64,000 nt of DNA from Candidatus Rhodoferax bjergmarkensis (GCA_016708345.1 JADJFX010000034.1:100484-164483); one strand, 5' to 3'. Shown: positions 34,121-44,548, counted from the first letter of the stretch. Program-made: numbers and translations. The notes: a model not told the origin generated them from the sequence alone.

Positions 34121-35410
34121 TCAAGCGGCAGCGGGTTCCAGCAGGTCGGTGACGCGCTTGCGGCCTGTGAGGAGGTCTTGCATGAGGGCGACCTTGAGAG
34201 ACCGTTGCTTTTTCAACTCAGCCGCTGAGCCATTCAATACTTCTGCCAGTCGATTGAACTGGGTCTGAATTCGGATTTGTTCTTGGTAATCCGGCAGGGG
34301 AATTGGAAAGGCTTTCAGTTGAGTCGAGTTGATAGAAGCCAGGTTCGTGGACTGCTTGGATGCCATCATGAAAAAAGATTTTCCATACGTCGATTCAGAC
34401 ACCGCCGCCAGAAAGTCAGATGCTAGTGTCTCGTTGTGCGGTCGGACTTTGAAAACATGGTTCTGATGCAAACAGACTGGAACTTGACCACGCCACACAG
34501 CACCACGTCCCAACTTGTCGAAGTCGCCACCTTCGTTCATCAAAACATCGCCGACCTTTAGCGCGTATTTCTCAAGGTGATTGTTGGGAACGCGGATTGA
34601 CTTCATTTCCGACAAATCGAGATAGCCATCTTGAACGTTAGCGACCCGCAAATACGGCAGCGCTACTGTGTCCGGGCCTTCGTAGGATTTGCCAAGCGTC
34701 ACGCCTGCGCTGATGTCGGCAACTTCACCCAATCGAGCCACCTCCCACTCCACCGGAATCCGCCCCAGCGGGGAATCTTTGAAGGCGTGGGTTTGTTCGG
34801 TGCGCAGCTGGCCGTGTTCGTCGATGCCACGGGTGAGCAGGTCTTGCATCAGGCCGGTTTTGATGCGCTGCTGTTTGGCGATCAGGGCTTCGGTTTGTTC
34901 AATCGCTTGGTCAACGGTGGAGAGGATTTCGGCGATCTTGGATTGCTCATTCCGTGATGGTGGGTACTCAAACTTGATTTTTTTCAGCTTTGCCTTGTTG
35001 AGCGTTGCGCCTTTAATGGCCTGATCCACGCCTGCAAGCAAATCGCAATGTTGAAGCCCCTGGTACAAGAAGTCGTGATCGACTACCTCTGATCGCAGGC
35101 CAGCGATTGCTTCATTGGTGTAAAGAGGAATTCCCGCATAGGCCACGCGGCCAATGGATAGCTTGAAACTCATGAGCACCGTGCCCACAGACTGAAGCTT
35201 CACGTTGGAGTTCTTCACGCCTTCAGCAGAAATATGCTCGCTGGTGGTGTGAATTACACGTTTATTCAAATCACGAATCGAGAGCCAAGCGTTATTGGTT
35301 TCTTTAGCTACATCCCAATACTCAGGAGCATTTCGGGATGGCGTACCACCGATCTCGATGCTGCATAAGTCGCCCAGAAGCCCCGTTACCCAATCGCTAG
35401 GAATGTTCAT
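34121..35410 (-). CDS. hsdS: Type I restriction enzyme, specificity subunit
   Basis: About 429 residues with two target-recognition domains: the first from the N-terminus (MNIPSDWVTGLLGDLCSIEI) to about residue 150, the second from about 220 (IPVEWEVARLGEVADISAGV). Each ends in a conserved helical spacer: NEQSKIAEILSTVDQAIEQ and TGLMQDLLTRG, then KKQRSLKVALMQDLLTGRK. The two TRDs fix the bipartite DNA target. ATG 35410 is used; a GTG three codons earlier is possible. The region between it and hsdM holds a 28-bp perfect palindrome. Confidence 0.93.
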   Translation of the reverse strand: MNIPSDWVTGLLGDLCSIEIGGTPSRNAPEYWDVAKETNNAWLSIRDLNKRVIHTTSEHISAEGVKNSNVKLQSVGTVLMSFKLSIGRVAYAGIPLYTNEAIAGLRSEVVDHDFLYQGLQHCDLLAGVDQAIKGATLNKAKLKKIKFEYPPSRNEQSKIAEILSTVDQAIEQTEALIAKQQRIKTGLMQDLLTRGIDEHGQLRTEQTHAFKDSPLGRIPVEWEVARLGEVADISAGVTLGKSYEGPDTVALPYLRVANVQDGYLDLSEMKSIRVPNNHLEKYALKVGDVLMNEGGDFDKLGRGAVWRGQVPVCLHQNHVFKVRPHNETLASDFLAAVSESTYGKSFFMMASKQSTNLASINSTQLKAFPIPLPDYQEQIRIQTQFNRLAEVLNGSAAELKKQRSLKVALMQDLLTGRKRVTDLLEPAAA

Positions 35411-35446
35411 TGCAAACACCCTACGCCATTGAGTTTTGCCTTGTTT

Positions 35447-35474
35447 CTAAACCCCTCGAATTCGAGGGGTTTAG
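35447..35474. promoter_or_regulatory. 28-bp perfect palindrome between hsdM and hsdS
   Basis: CTAAACCCCTCGAA followed by its exact reverse complement, with no spacer. In RNA it would form a strong stem with a four-base loop. It lies 30 bases after the hsdM stop and 36 bases before the hsdS start. There is no T run, so it is an imperfect candidate terminator; an attenuator, mRNA-processing site or protein-binding site are alternatives. Confidence 0.6.
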
Positions 35475-35504
35475 CCCTGTCCATGGTCGATTTAGCGACT
35501 TTCT

Positions 35505-38183
35505 TCATTTCAAATACCCCAACCCCGCCATAAACGCATCCAAGGTTTTCAAAGTCTTGCTGCGTTCATCCTCCAGCGCCCTACTAGACACAGCGTATTT
35601 ACCCCACAAATTCTCCAGCGCCGCAATCAACTGGCGCTTTTCGGCGTTCAGGTAGCGGTGCAGTTCTGTGGTGGCCAGATCGTGCAGCTTTTTCAAAATC
35701 AGGGTTTTGGCCTGCTCGTCGGTCAATGGCCCACCTATGTCGGCCAGCACCTGGTCGGCGCGCTGGATGCGGGCCGTCAGTGCGGCCTGGTCTTTGCGCA
35801 GCGCGGTGATTTGTTTTTTCTCGTCTTTTTTGGCTTCGGTAAGCAGTGCGAGCTGGGCGTTGACGGTGGCCAGCAGTTCCAGGCTTTCAGCTTTGACCTC
35901 ATCTGCGCCCTGGCGCTTGAGCAAAATTTTGAATTCCAGCTCGTCACCCAACACCTTGCGGGTGGTTTTGACTTCTTTGATGGTTTTTTCAAGCAGGGCA
36001 ATTGCTTTGTCGTGCGTTTGCAGCAGCGCCCGCTCTTTGGTGGCGCTGGCACCTTGGCTGCCCTCCAGGTCGTCCAGCGCTTCCCTCAGCGCTTTTTTGA
36101 TGGTGGCGGCGTTGACGGTTTCGTCCTCTTCTGGCTCGTAGGCCACGGCTTCTTGCACGGCTTCTACCGCTTCGGCCAGTTCACTCTGCGCCTCGGAGAG
36201 TTTGGCGTCCAGCAGGGCCAGGCCGTCGGCTTCTTTCTGAAAGTAGGCGGCAACAAAAAAGCTGTCGGGAATCAGGGTGTGGTGCCAGCCGGTGGAGACC
36301 ACGGTTTTGAGGTCGTAGCGGATTTGCTGCCACCAGTTGACGAACACGCCTGCGCTTTTGAACTCGTCCAGCACGGCCAGCGGCATGAGTTTGGTTTTGA
36401 GGGTGCTGAGCAGCTCCTGGCGCACCTCGGGCATTTTTTTGCCGCTGCGCAGTTGGGCAAAGTCGTCTTGCGCTACTTGCCACCAGGCGGCCAGTGCGTC
36501 GCTGTGGCGCTGCACCGTGGCTTGTACAGGGGCTTGGGCATCCACCGTCGTTTTGATGTCGGCTTGGGCGGCCATGCTGGCGGCAAAGCACCAATAGCCT
36601 GCACGGGCGGGGGCGAACACGGTGGCGGTGATCAGGCCAAACTGTTGCAGGGCGTTTTGCACGCGGGTGCCCTGCACTTCGTTATCTGGCAAGCCGCCCA
36701 GCAGATGGGCCTGCACGTCTTCGGGCTCGGGCGCGGGGGTGTTGTCTACATAGCGGCGGATGTTGAGGTTGTAATCGTGCTGGTCAACGATGGTGGCTTT
36801 GCTGACCAGCGCGCTGTACTTGGGCAGCTGCAGCTTGTGGGTGAGCACGTAGTCGATTTTCTCGATGTCTTCGGGGCGCAGTTTGTTCTGGTTTTTGCCT
36901 TCGGCGAATTCGCGGTCGGCGTTGATGAACAAGACCTTGTCTTTCAGGCTGTCGGGCTTGTTTTTGTTGATGACGAGCACGCAGGCCGGTATGCCAGTGC
37001 CATAAAAAAGGCCGGGCGGCAGGCTGATGATGGATTCGATCACGTCATCGTTAATCAGCAGCTCGCGGATGAGCTTTTCTTTACCACCCCGAAACAGCAC
37101 GCCGTGCGGCATGACCGTGGCCATGTGGCCGCCCGGCTTCAAGCTGGCCAGCATGTGCTGCACAAACATGAGGTCGGCTTTTTGCCGGTCTCCGGGGCAC
37201 CACTCGCGAAAGCGGCTGGGGTGCTTGAGGGTGGCGCGGCTGTAGTTTTGCGAGAACGGGGGGTTGGCCAGCACGCGGTCAAACTTGCGCAGGCTGTTGC
37301 CATCCAATAAGAGCGGGTCTTCCAGGGTGTCGCCGTTTTCAATGGTGAAGCGGGTGACGTTGTGCAGGATCATGTTCATCACACTGATGGACCACACATC
37401 GCCTTTAACCTCTTGCCCAAACAGGGCCAAGTCGTTGGCGTTTTGCCCCTGCTCTTCGACGTATTGGTGGGCTTGAATTAAAAAGCCACCCGAGCCCACC
37501 GTGGGGTCGTAAATCTCATGCCCGGCCTGCGGTTTGGTGATTTGCACCAGCAGGCGCACCACTTCGGCCGGGGTGTAGAACTCGCCACCCTTTTTGCCCG
37601 CGCTGTCGGCAAAGAACTTAATCAGGTACTCGTACGCCGCGCCCAGCAGGTCGGGGAACTCAAAGTTGTCATTCACCAGAATAAAGTGCGGCTGGCTGAA
37701 GTGGTCTAGCAGCTCTTTCCACTTGGCATCAGGCACCTTGGTTTTGCCTTTGACGGCGTTGAAATCGATGTTGTTCTTGAGCACGCCGTTCAGGGCGTCG
37801 TTTTCATCCTCCACTGCTGCAATGGCTTTGTTGAGCATGTTGCCAATGTCGTGCTTGAGGTCTTTGAGAGCAGGCACTTCTTGACCCTCCTCGTCCAGCC
37901 ACGACTCGTTCCAGCGGGCGCGCACAGGCACAAAAAAAGTTTCGCCGTAGGTGGCTTTGTCTTCCAGCAGCTCCTTCACCAGTTCGGGCTGGTCGCGCAG
38001 GTGGGCAAAGTCTTTTTTGATTTGCGTGCGCTTGAGGTCAAACTCGTCGGACAGGCGCTTTAAAAACAGCATGCCGAAGATGAATTCCTTGTATTCCGAT
38101 GCGTCCATCTTGCCGCGCAGGATGTCGGCGGACTTGAACAGAAAGCTTTCGAGCTGGGAGAGGGTGATTTTTGTGGGGGTCAT
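35505..38183 (-). CDS. hsdM: Type I restriction enzyme, methyltransferase subunit, long C-terminal extension
   Basis: About 892 residues, much longer than the usual 500-550. HsdM_N domain from the start (TPTKITLSQLESFLFKSADI), SAM-binding motif DPTVGSGGFLIQAHQY (near 227), catalytic motif IV ANPPF (near 306), marking an N6-adenine methylase. Beyond about residue 480 lies a 400-residue extension with strong coiled-coil segments (LEKTIKEVKTTRKVLGDELE; LTEAKKDEKKQITALRKDQA). ATG 38183 (MTPTKITL) is preferred to the longer frame start. First gene of the hsd operon. Confidence 0.93.
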   Translation of the reverse strand: MTPTKITLSQLESFLFKSADILRGKMDASEYKEFIFGMLFLKRLSDEFDLKRTQIKKDFAHLRDQPELVKELLEDKATYGETFFVPVRARWNESWLDEEGQEVPALKDLKHDIGNMLNKAIAAVEDENDALNGVLKNNIDFNAVKGKTKVPDAKWKELLDHFSQPHFILVNDNFEFPDLLGAAYEYLIKFFADSAGKKGGEFYTPAEVVRLLVQITKPQAGHEIYDPTVGSGGFLIQAHQYVEEQGQNANDLALFGQEVKGDVWSISVMNMILHNVTRFTIENGDTLEDPLLLDGNSLRKFDRVLANPPFSQNYSRATLKHPSRFREWCPGDRQKADLMFVQHMLASLKPGGHMATVMPHGVLFRGGKEKLIRELLINDDVIESIISLPPGLFYGTGIPACVLVINKNKPDSLKDKVLFINADREFAEGKNQNKLRPEDIEKIDYVLTHKLQLPKYSALVSKATIVDQHDYNLNIRRYVDNTPAPEPEDVQAHLLGGLPDNEVQGTRVQNALQQFGLITATVFAPARAGYWCFAASMAAQADIKTTVDAQAPVQATVQRHSDALAAWWQVAQDDFAQLRSGKKMPEVRQELLSTLKTKLMPLAVLDEFKSAGVFVNWWQQIRYDLKTVVSTGWHHTLIPDSFFVAAYFQKEADGLALLDAKLSEAQSELAEAVEAVQEAVAYEPEEDETVNAATIKKALREALDDLEGSQGASATKERALLQTHDKAIALLEKTIKEVKTTRKVLGDELEFKILLKRQGADEVKAESLELLATVNAQLALLTEAKKDEKKQITALRKDQAALTARIQRADQVLADIGGPLTDEQAKTLILKKLHDLATTELHRYLNAEKRQLIAALENLWGKYAVSSRALEDERSKTLKTLDAFMAGLGYLK

Positions 38184-38251
38184 TGGGCGCGCCGGAATAG
38201 CCCAAAAGTATGCCACGCAGAGTGAAGATACCGTTCAATGCGCCCGAGAAA

Positions 38252-38277
38252 TAAAAAAGCCCAAGCAAGCTTGGGCT
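38252..38277 (-). terminator. Rho-independent terminator after lpdA
   Basis: On the minus strand: stem AGCCCAAG, loop CTTG, stem CTTGGGCT, followed by six T and a further AT-rich stretch. It begins 20 bases after the lpdA stop and separates the pyruvate dehydrogenase operon from hsdM. Confidence 0.85.
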
Positions 38278-38296
38278 CTTTGAAATTTAAAACTTT

Positions 38297-40183
38297 CTAC
38301 TTCCGCCCCGGCGGCACATCCGTGCACGAACCATGCGCCACTTCCGCCGCCATGCCAATACTCTCGCCCAGCGTCGGGTGCGGGTGAATCGTCTTGCCGA
38401 TGTCCACCGCATCCGCACCCATCTCAATCGCCAGCGCAATTTCGCCGATCATGTCACCCGCATGGGTGCCTACGATGCCGCCGCCGAGGATTTTGCCGTG
38501 GCCCCGGCCAGCATGGCCGTCCGATCCCTCTTCGGGTGAATCGTCAAACAGCAGTTTGGTGACGCCTTCGTCGCGGCCATTGGCGATGGCGCGGCCCGAT
38601 GCCGTCCAAGGAAACAGGCCCTTCTTGACCTTGATGCCTTGCAGCTTGGCCTGGTCTTCGGTCAGGCCAACCCAGGCCACTTCGGGGTCGGTGTAGGCCA
38701 CGCTGGGGATGACGCGGGCGTTGAACGCCGCTGAGGCCAGCTCTTTGTTGCCTTGCAGCTCTCCTGCAATCACTTCCGCCGCCACATGCGCCTCGTGCAC
38801 GGCCTTGTGCGCCAGCATGGGCTGGCCGACGATGTCGCCGATGGCAAAAATGTGAGGCACGTTGGTGCGCATCTGGATGTCAACGTTGATGAAGCCACGC
38901 TCGGAAACGGCCACGCCAGCCTTGTCGGCACCGATCTTCTTGCCGTTGGGCGTGCGGCCCACGGCTTGCAGCACCAGGTCGTAAACCTGCGGGGGTGGCA
39001 CGGTCACACCTTCTTTTGCAGGTGCAAAAGTGATCTCTACGCCCTCTGGCAGTGCGCGAGCAGCTACTGTTTTGGTAGCAAGCATGATGTTGTCGAAACG
39101 CTTGGCGTTCATCTTTTGCCAGATTTTGACCAGATCGCGGTTAGCGCCTTGCATCAGACCGTCCAGCATTTCCACCACGTCAAGGCGAGCGCCCAAGGTG
39201 GAGTAAACGGTGCCCATCTCCAGCCCGATGATGCCGCCGCCCAGAATCAGCATGCGTTTGGGCACTTCTTTCAAGGCCAGCGCGCCGGTAGAGTCCACCA
39301 CACGGGGGTCTTCTGGCATAAAAGGCAGACGCACGGCTTGTGAGCCAGCGGCGATGATGGCGTTTTTGAAGCCCACCACTTTCTTGGTGCCGGTTTTCTC
39401 TTGAGCGGTGCCGGTGGTTTCTTCCACTTCGATATGGTGCGCTCCGACAAACGCGCCGTAGCCGCGCACGATGGTCACCTTGCGCATCTTGGCCATGGCC
39501 GCCAGGCCGCCGGTAAGTTTGCCGATGACTTTTTCTTTGTGGCCACGCAGCTTGTCAATGTTCACTGTGGGCGCGCCAAAGTCCACACCCAAGTCGCCCA
39601 AGTGGCTCACCTCGTCCATCACCGCCGCCACATGCAGCAGGGCTTTGCTGGGGATGCAGCCCACGTTCAGGCAGACGCCGCCCAGCGTGGCGTAGCGCTC
39701 GACGATGACAACGTTTAATCCCAGATCAGCCGCCCGAAAGGCCGCCGAGTAGCCGCCAGGGCCGCCGCCGAGCACCAGCAGGTCGCATTCCAGATCGACC
39801 GCGCCGGCGTAGCTGGCACCCACCGGGGCAGGTTTGGCCGCTGCAGCAGTCACTTCAGGCGGCGAAACCGCTACAGTATTGATAGCTGCTTGCGCATTGT
39901 TTATATGCGCAGGAGCCGTATTTTGTGCTGAACTTTCAGCGTCGGCGCTTGGCTGCAGCGTCAGCAGCACGGAGCCTTCTTTCACCTTGTCGCCCAGTTT
40001 GACCTTGAGCTCCTTGACCACGCCAGCCTGGCTGGCGGGGATTTCCATGGAGGCCTTGTCGGACTCCACGGTGATGAGGGATTGGTCAAGCCCGATGGTG
40101 TCACCCACCTTGACCATGAGTTCGATGACGGTGACCTCTGAAAAGTCGCCAATGTCGGGAACCTTGATGTCGATGGCGCTCAC
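38297..40183 (-). CDS. lpdA: Dihydrolipoamide dehydrogenase (E3) with N-terminal lipoyl domain
   Basis: A 628-residue E3 of the pyruvate dehydrogenase complex. Residues 1-80 are a lipoyl domain (lysine in ESDKASMEIPA), then an Ala/Pro linker, FAD motif GGGPGGYSAAFRAAD, redox disulfide GGVCLNVGCIPSK, NAD motif ILGGGIIGLEMG, and the active-site His-Glu in HPHPTLGES. A lipoyl-bearing E3 is typical of betaproteobacteria. The GTG start at 40183 overlaps the aceF stop (GTGA). The linker contains a copy of the interspersed repeat. About seven extra residues (SDGHAGR) lie before HGKILGGG. Last gene of aceE-aceF-lpdA. Confidence 0.95.
   Translation of the reverse strand: MSAIDIKVPDIGDFSEVTVIELMVKVGDTIGLDQSLITVESDKASMEIPASQAGVVKELKVKLGDKVKEGSVLLTLQPSADAESSAQNTAPAHINNAQAAINTVAVSPPEVTAAAAKPAPVGASYAGAVDLECDLLVLGGGPGGYSAAFRAADLGLNVVIVERYATLGGVCLNVGCIPSKALLHVAAVMDEVSHLGDLGVDFGAPTVNIDKLRGHKEKVIGKLTGGLAAMAKMRKVTIVRGYGAFVGAHHIEVEETTGTAQEKTGTKKVVGFKNAIIAAGSQAVRLPFMPEDPRVVDSTGALALKEVPKRMLILGGGIIGLEMGTVYSTLGARLDVVEMLDGLMQGANRDLVKIWQKMNAKRFDNIMLATKTVAARALPEGVEITFAPAKEGVTVPPPQVYDLVLQAVGRTPNGKKIGADKAGVAVSERGFINVDIQMRTNVPHIFAIGDIVGQPMLAHKAVHEAHVAAEVIAGELQGNKELASAAFNARVIPSVAYTDPEVAWVGLTEDQAKLQGIKVKKGLFPWTASGRAIANGRDEGVTKLLFDDSPEEGSDGHAGRGHGKILGGGIVGTHAGDMIGEIALAIEMGADAVDIGKTIHPHPTLGESIGMAAEVAHGSCTDVPPGRK
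39870..39917 (-). repeat. Interspersed palindromic repeat inside lpdA linker
   Basis: GCTACAGTATTGATAGCTGC, TTGCGCATTG and ATGCGCAGGAGCC. It encodes part of the Ala-rich linker (NNAQAAINTVAV) between the lipoyl and FAD domains without breaking the frame. Confidence 0.5.
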
Positions 40184-41615
40184 AGCAAAACCCTCCGGAA
40201 GTCACCCAGAATTTGCCCCAGGTAAACGTTAAAGCGCGCCGCTGCAGCCCCGTCAATCACGCGGTGGTCCCAGCTGAGGGAAAGTGGCAGCATCAGGCGC
40301 GGCGCGAAGGCCTTGCCGTCCCACACCGGCTCCATGCTGGACTTGCACACACCCAAAATCGCCACCTCGGGCGCATTGATGATGGGCGTGAAGTAGCGCC
40401 CGCCGATGCCGCCCAGGCTGGAGATGGTGAAGCACCCGCCCTGCATCTCACTCGGGCTGAGCTTGCCGTCACGCGCCTTCTTGGCCAGCTCGCTCATTTC
40501 CTGCGAGATTTGAAAGATGCCTTTTTGGTCGGCGTTTTTGATCACCGGCACCATCAGGCCGTTGGGGGTGTCGGCGGCAAAGGCAATATGAAAGTACTGC
40601 TTGAGCACCAGTTCGTCGCCGTCCAGGCTGGCGTTGAATTCAGGGAACTTCTTGAGCGCGGCCACGCAGGCTTTGACCAGAAAGGCCAGCATGGTGACTT
40701 TGACGCCGCCCTGCCCCGCAGCTTTGCTGGTGCGCTCGTTTTCCTGGTTGATAGCCACGCGAAAGGCCTCCAGCTCGGTGATGTCGCAGTCGTCGTGGTT
40801 GGTGACGTGGGGAATCATCACCCAGTTGCGGTGCAGGTTGGCGGCGCTGATCTTCTTGATGCGCGAGATGGCTTTGCGCTCGGTGGGGCCAAACTTGGCA
40901 AAGTCCACCTGCGGCCAGGGCAGCAGCCCCAGCCCAGCGCCATCGCCCCTTGTCTCTGGCGGGATGGTCTTGGCCTGCTGTGCTGCTGCCAGCGTTTGCA
41001 CCGCGCCGCTCATGACAGATCGGGAAAACGCCTGCACATCGGCGTCAAGAATGCGGCCTTTGAGCCCGCTGCCCTTGACTTCATTCAAGGGCACACCCAG
41101 CTCGCGGGCGAACTTGCGCACCGAGGGCGAGGCATGGGGCAAGCCAGCCTGCACAGTGCCCGGCTGATGGGCAGGCTGGGGCAGTGGCAAATGTGGCCGC
41201 TGTGGCGGCTGGGGTGGCGGCTGGGGGGGAGGGCTGTTGGGAGAGGTGATTCCGCTATTAAAACAGGAGCTGCTTGCGCACTTTCTACCTGCGGTACAGG
41301 CGTATTTTGTTCAATTTTTGAGGGGGTTGAATCGACAGCTGGCAACGATGCAGGTTCAACTGCAGCGGGGGCTGCATCCATGGCCTCCAGCATTCCGATC
41401 AAATCGCCCACATTGACCTTGTCGCCCAGTTTGATGTTGAGCTCATGGAGCACGCCGGCGTGGCTGGCCGGGATTTCCATGGCCGCTTTGTCGGACTCCA
41501 CCGTCATCAACGACTGCTCAAGCCGGATGGGGTCGCCCGGCTTGACCATGATCTCAATCACGGTCACGTCTTTGAAGTCGCCAATATCAGGGACTTTGAT
41601 GGCTACGAGTGACAT
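40180..41615 (-). CDS. aceF: Dihydrolipoyllysine acetyltransferase (E2), one frameshift
   Basis: Core of the pyruvate dehydrogenase complex, moving acetyl from lipoyl to CoA. N-terminal part (from ATG 41615): lipoyl domain MSLVAIKVPDIGDF with lysine in ESDKAAMEIPA. After a Pro/Ala linker comes the E3-binding domain (ASPSVRKFARELGVPLNEVK) and the catalytic domain with VTNHDDCDITELEAFR and the active-site HRVIDGAAAARF. The two halves are in different frames; adding one base to the seven-G run at 41223-41229 joins them through a sensible Pro/Gln linker. An interspersed repeat also lies in the linker. Probably a sequencing error in an essential-type gene. Confidence 0.9.
41254..41300 (-). repeat. 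Interspersed palindromic repeat inside aceF linker
   Basis: GCTATTAAAACAGGAGCTGC, TTGCGCACTTT and GCGGTACAGG. It lies in the linker after the lipoyl domain, just upstream of the frameshifted G run. Confidence 0.5.
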
Positions 41616-41649
41616 TGTCTTGACTCCTGTTGAGCTTTCAAAATTGGGT

Positions 41650-44368
41650 TCATGCGTACAGCGGGTTGACCTTGTCGGTCTGGATGCCATATTTGGCAAT
41701 CGCCTCGGCTCAAAGTGTGCACCGGCACAGCGCCCTCCTCGCTCAAGGACTTCAGGGCCGCCAGCACGATGAAATGGCGGTTCACCTCAAAGTGCTCGCG
41801 CAGCTTGGAGCGGAAATCACTGCGGCCAAAGCCGTCGGTGCCCAGCACCTTGTAGCCACGGCCCTTGGGGATGAAGGCGCGAATCTGCTCGGCGTAGGCT
41901 TTCATGTAATCGCTTGACGCCACCACCGGGCCGCTGTGTCTTTCAAGCTGGCGGGTTACAAAGGGCACCTTGGCCTCATCTGACGGATGCAGCAGGTTGT
42001 GGCGCTCGCAGTCCTGGCCGTCGCGGGCGAGTTCGTTGAAGCTGGGGCAGCTCCACACGTTGGCGGCCACGCCCCAGTCCTGCGCCAGCAGTTCTTGCGC
42101 AGCAATGGCTTCGCGCAGGATGCTGCCGCTACCGAGCAATTGCACGCGTGGCCCGCCATGGTCTGTGCCGCGGCACAGGTACATGCCCTGGATGATCTGC
42201 TCCTCGGTGCCAGCCACCAGACCGGGCATGGCGTAGTTTTCATTGAGCAGGGTAAGGTAATAAAAAACGTTGTCCTGCTGCTCCACCATGCGCTTCAAGC
42301 CGTGGTGCAGGATGACGCCCACCTCATGCGCAAAGGTGGGGTCGTAGCTGATGCAGTTGGGGATGGTGCTGGCCAGAATGTGGCTGTGGCCGTCTTCATG
42401 CTGCAGGCCCTCGCCATTGAGCGTGGTGCGCCCGCTGGTGCCGCCCAGCAAAAAGCCGCGCGCCTGCATGTCGCCCGCCGCCCAGGCCAGATCGCCAATG
42501 CGCTGAAAGCCAAACATCGAGTAGTACACGTAAAACGGCACCATGATGCGGTTGCTGGTGGAGTAGCTGGTGGCAGCAGCAATCCAGCTGGCCATGCCAC
42601 CCGCTTCGTTGATGCCCTCTTGCAGGATTTGGCCGGCTTTGTCTTCGCGGTAGTACATGACCTGGTCTTTGTCCACCGGGGTGTACTGCTGGCCGGCCGG
42701 GTTGTAGATGCCAATCTGGCGGAACAGGCCTTCCATGCCAAAGGTGCGCGCCTCGTCCACCAGAATTGGCACCACGCGCGGGCCCAACGCCTGGTCGCGC
42801 AGGAGTGTGGTTAAAAAGCGCACATAGGCTTGGGTGGTGGAGATTTCGCGCCCCTCGGGCGTGGCTTCAAGCACCGCCTTGAAGGTCTGCAGCGCGGGCA
42901 CGGTGAACTGCTCGTCGGACCTGGTGCGCCGGTGCGGCAGGTAGCCGCCCAGCGCGTCGCGGCGCTCATGCAGGTAGCGCATCTCGGGGGTGTCGTCAGC
43001 CGGTTTGTAAAACGGAATGTCGGCTATTCTGGAGTCGGGCACCGGAATGTTGAAGCGGTCGCGAAAGATTTTGATGTCTTCATCGGTCAGCTTTTTGGTC
43101 TGGTGGACGTTGTTTTTGCCCTCCCCGCTCTTGCCCATGCCAAAACCCTTGACCGTCTTGACCAAGAGCACACTGGGCTGGTTTTTGTGGTTGACGGCGG
43201 CGTGGTAAGCGGCATAGACCTTTTTCGGGTCGTGGCCCCCACGGCGCAGGGCAAAAATTTCGTCGTCGCTCATGTGCGCCACCATGGCCAGAGTGCGTGG
43301 GTCGCGGCCAAAAAAGTGCTTGCGCACATAAGCACCGTCATTGGCCTTGAAAGCCTGGTAGTCGCCGTCCAGCGTGTTCATCATCAGCTGTTTGAGCGCG
43401 CCGTCTTTGTCGCGCGCCAGCAGGGGGTCCCAGTCGCTGCCCCACACCAGTTTGATCACGTTCCAGCCCGCACCGCGAAACTCGCCTTCGAGCTCCTGAA
43501 TGATCTTGCCGTTGCCGCGCACCGGGCCGTCCAAGCGCTGCAGATTGCAGTTGACGACAAAAATAAGGTTGTCCAGCTTTTCGCGCGCGGCCAGACCAAT
43601 GGCACCCAGGCTTTCCACCTCGTCCATTTCGCCGTCGCCACAAAACACCCACACTTTGCGGTTCTCGGTGTTGGCAATGCCCCGGGCGTGCAGGTACTTC
43701 AGAAAGCGGGCCTGGTAGATGGCCATCAATGGCCCCAGCCCCATCGACACCGTGGGGAACTGCCAGAACTCGGGCATCAACTTGGGATGCGGGTAGCTTG
43801 AGAGGCCTTTGCCACCCACTTCCTGTCGGAAATTGAGCAACTGGTCTTCGGTCAAACGGCCTTCCATGTAGGCCCTGGCATAGACCCCGGGCGAGACGTG
43901 ACCCTGAATGTAGAGGCAGTCTCCGCCATGCTCTTTGCCAGGCTGCTGGCTTTCGGCGTGCCAGAAGTGATTGAAACCCGCGCCAAACAGGTGGGCCAGC
44001 GAGGCAAAGGAGCCAATGTGCCCACCCAGGTCGCCCCCGTCCACCGGGTGATGGCGGTTGGCCTTGACCACCATGGCCATGGCGTTCCAGCGCATGTAGG
44101 CGCGCAGGCGCTCTTCGATTTCGATGTTGCCGGGGCAATGCGCCTCGTGGTCGGCCTCAATGGTGTTGACGTAAGCCGTGTTGGCGGAAAACGGCATGTC
44201 AATGCTGCTTTGGCGCGCGTGCTCCAGCAATTGCTCCAGCAGAAAATGGGCGCGCTCAGGGCCTTCGTTCTGGATCACGGCCGAGAGGGCATCCATCCAC
44301 TCGCGGGTCTCCTGGTGGTCAGTGTCTTGGGCGGCAATGGCGAATAAATTGGCAGGAATTTCGGACAT
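41650..44368 (-). CDS. aceE: Pyruvate dehydrogenase E1 component, frameshift near the 3' end
   Basis: About 905 residues, the homodimeric E1 that decarboxylates pyruvate with thiamine diphosphate. Seen: HPVDGGDLGGHIGSFASLAH, TPP motif VFCGDGEMDEVES ending FVVNCNLQRLDG, KTVKGFGMGKSGEGKNNVH, and RGYKVLGTDGFGRSDFRSKL. The raw frame ends in unlikely residues at 41603. Removing one base near 41711 restores the family ending AEAIAKYGIQTDKVNPLYA with a stop at 41650. aceF starts 34 bases later. First gene of the operon; no regulator adjoins it. Confidence 0.93.
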
Positions 44369-44548
44369 GCGTCTCTCCAGAGGTCAGGGATACGGAAGTA
44401 TCCAATGTACCGCACCCTTACCGGCCAGGGTGCGACAATCAAACATATTTTGAATAATTCGACTTGGAATTTACTATAAAAATCGTAGCGTATCACGCAT
44501 GTTCTATGGGCGTTACAGCCACTTTTGAGTTATTGGATTAAGGCAAGC

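Noticed and set aside
35658..37310. 550-codon plus-strand frame opposite hsdM
   Set aside because: Antisense shadow of a real, motif-bearing methylase gene; its composition (Phe/Val/Gly/Gln-rich) is typical of antisense frames.
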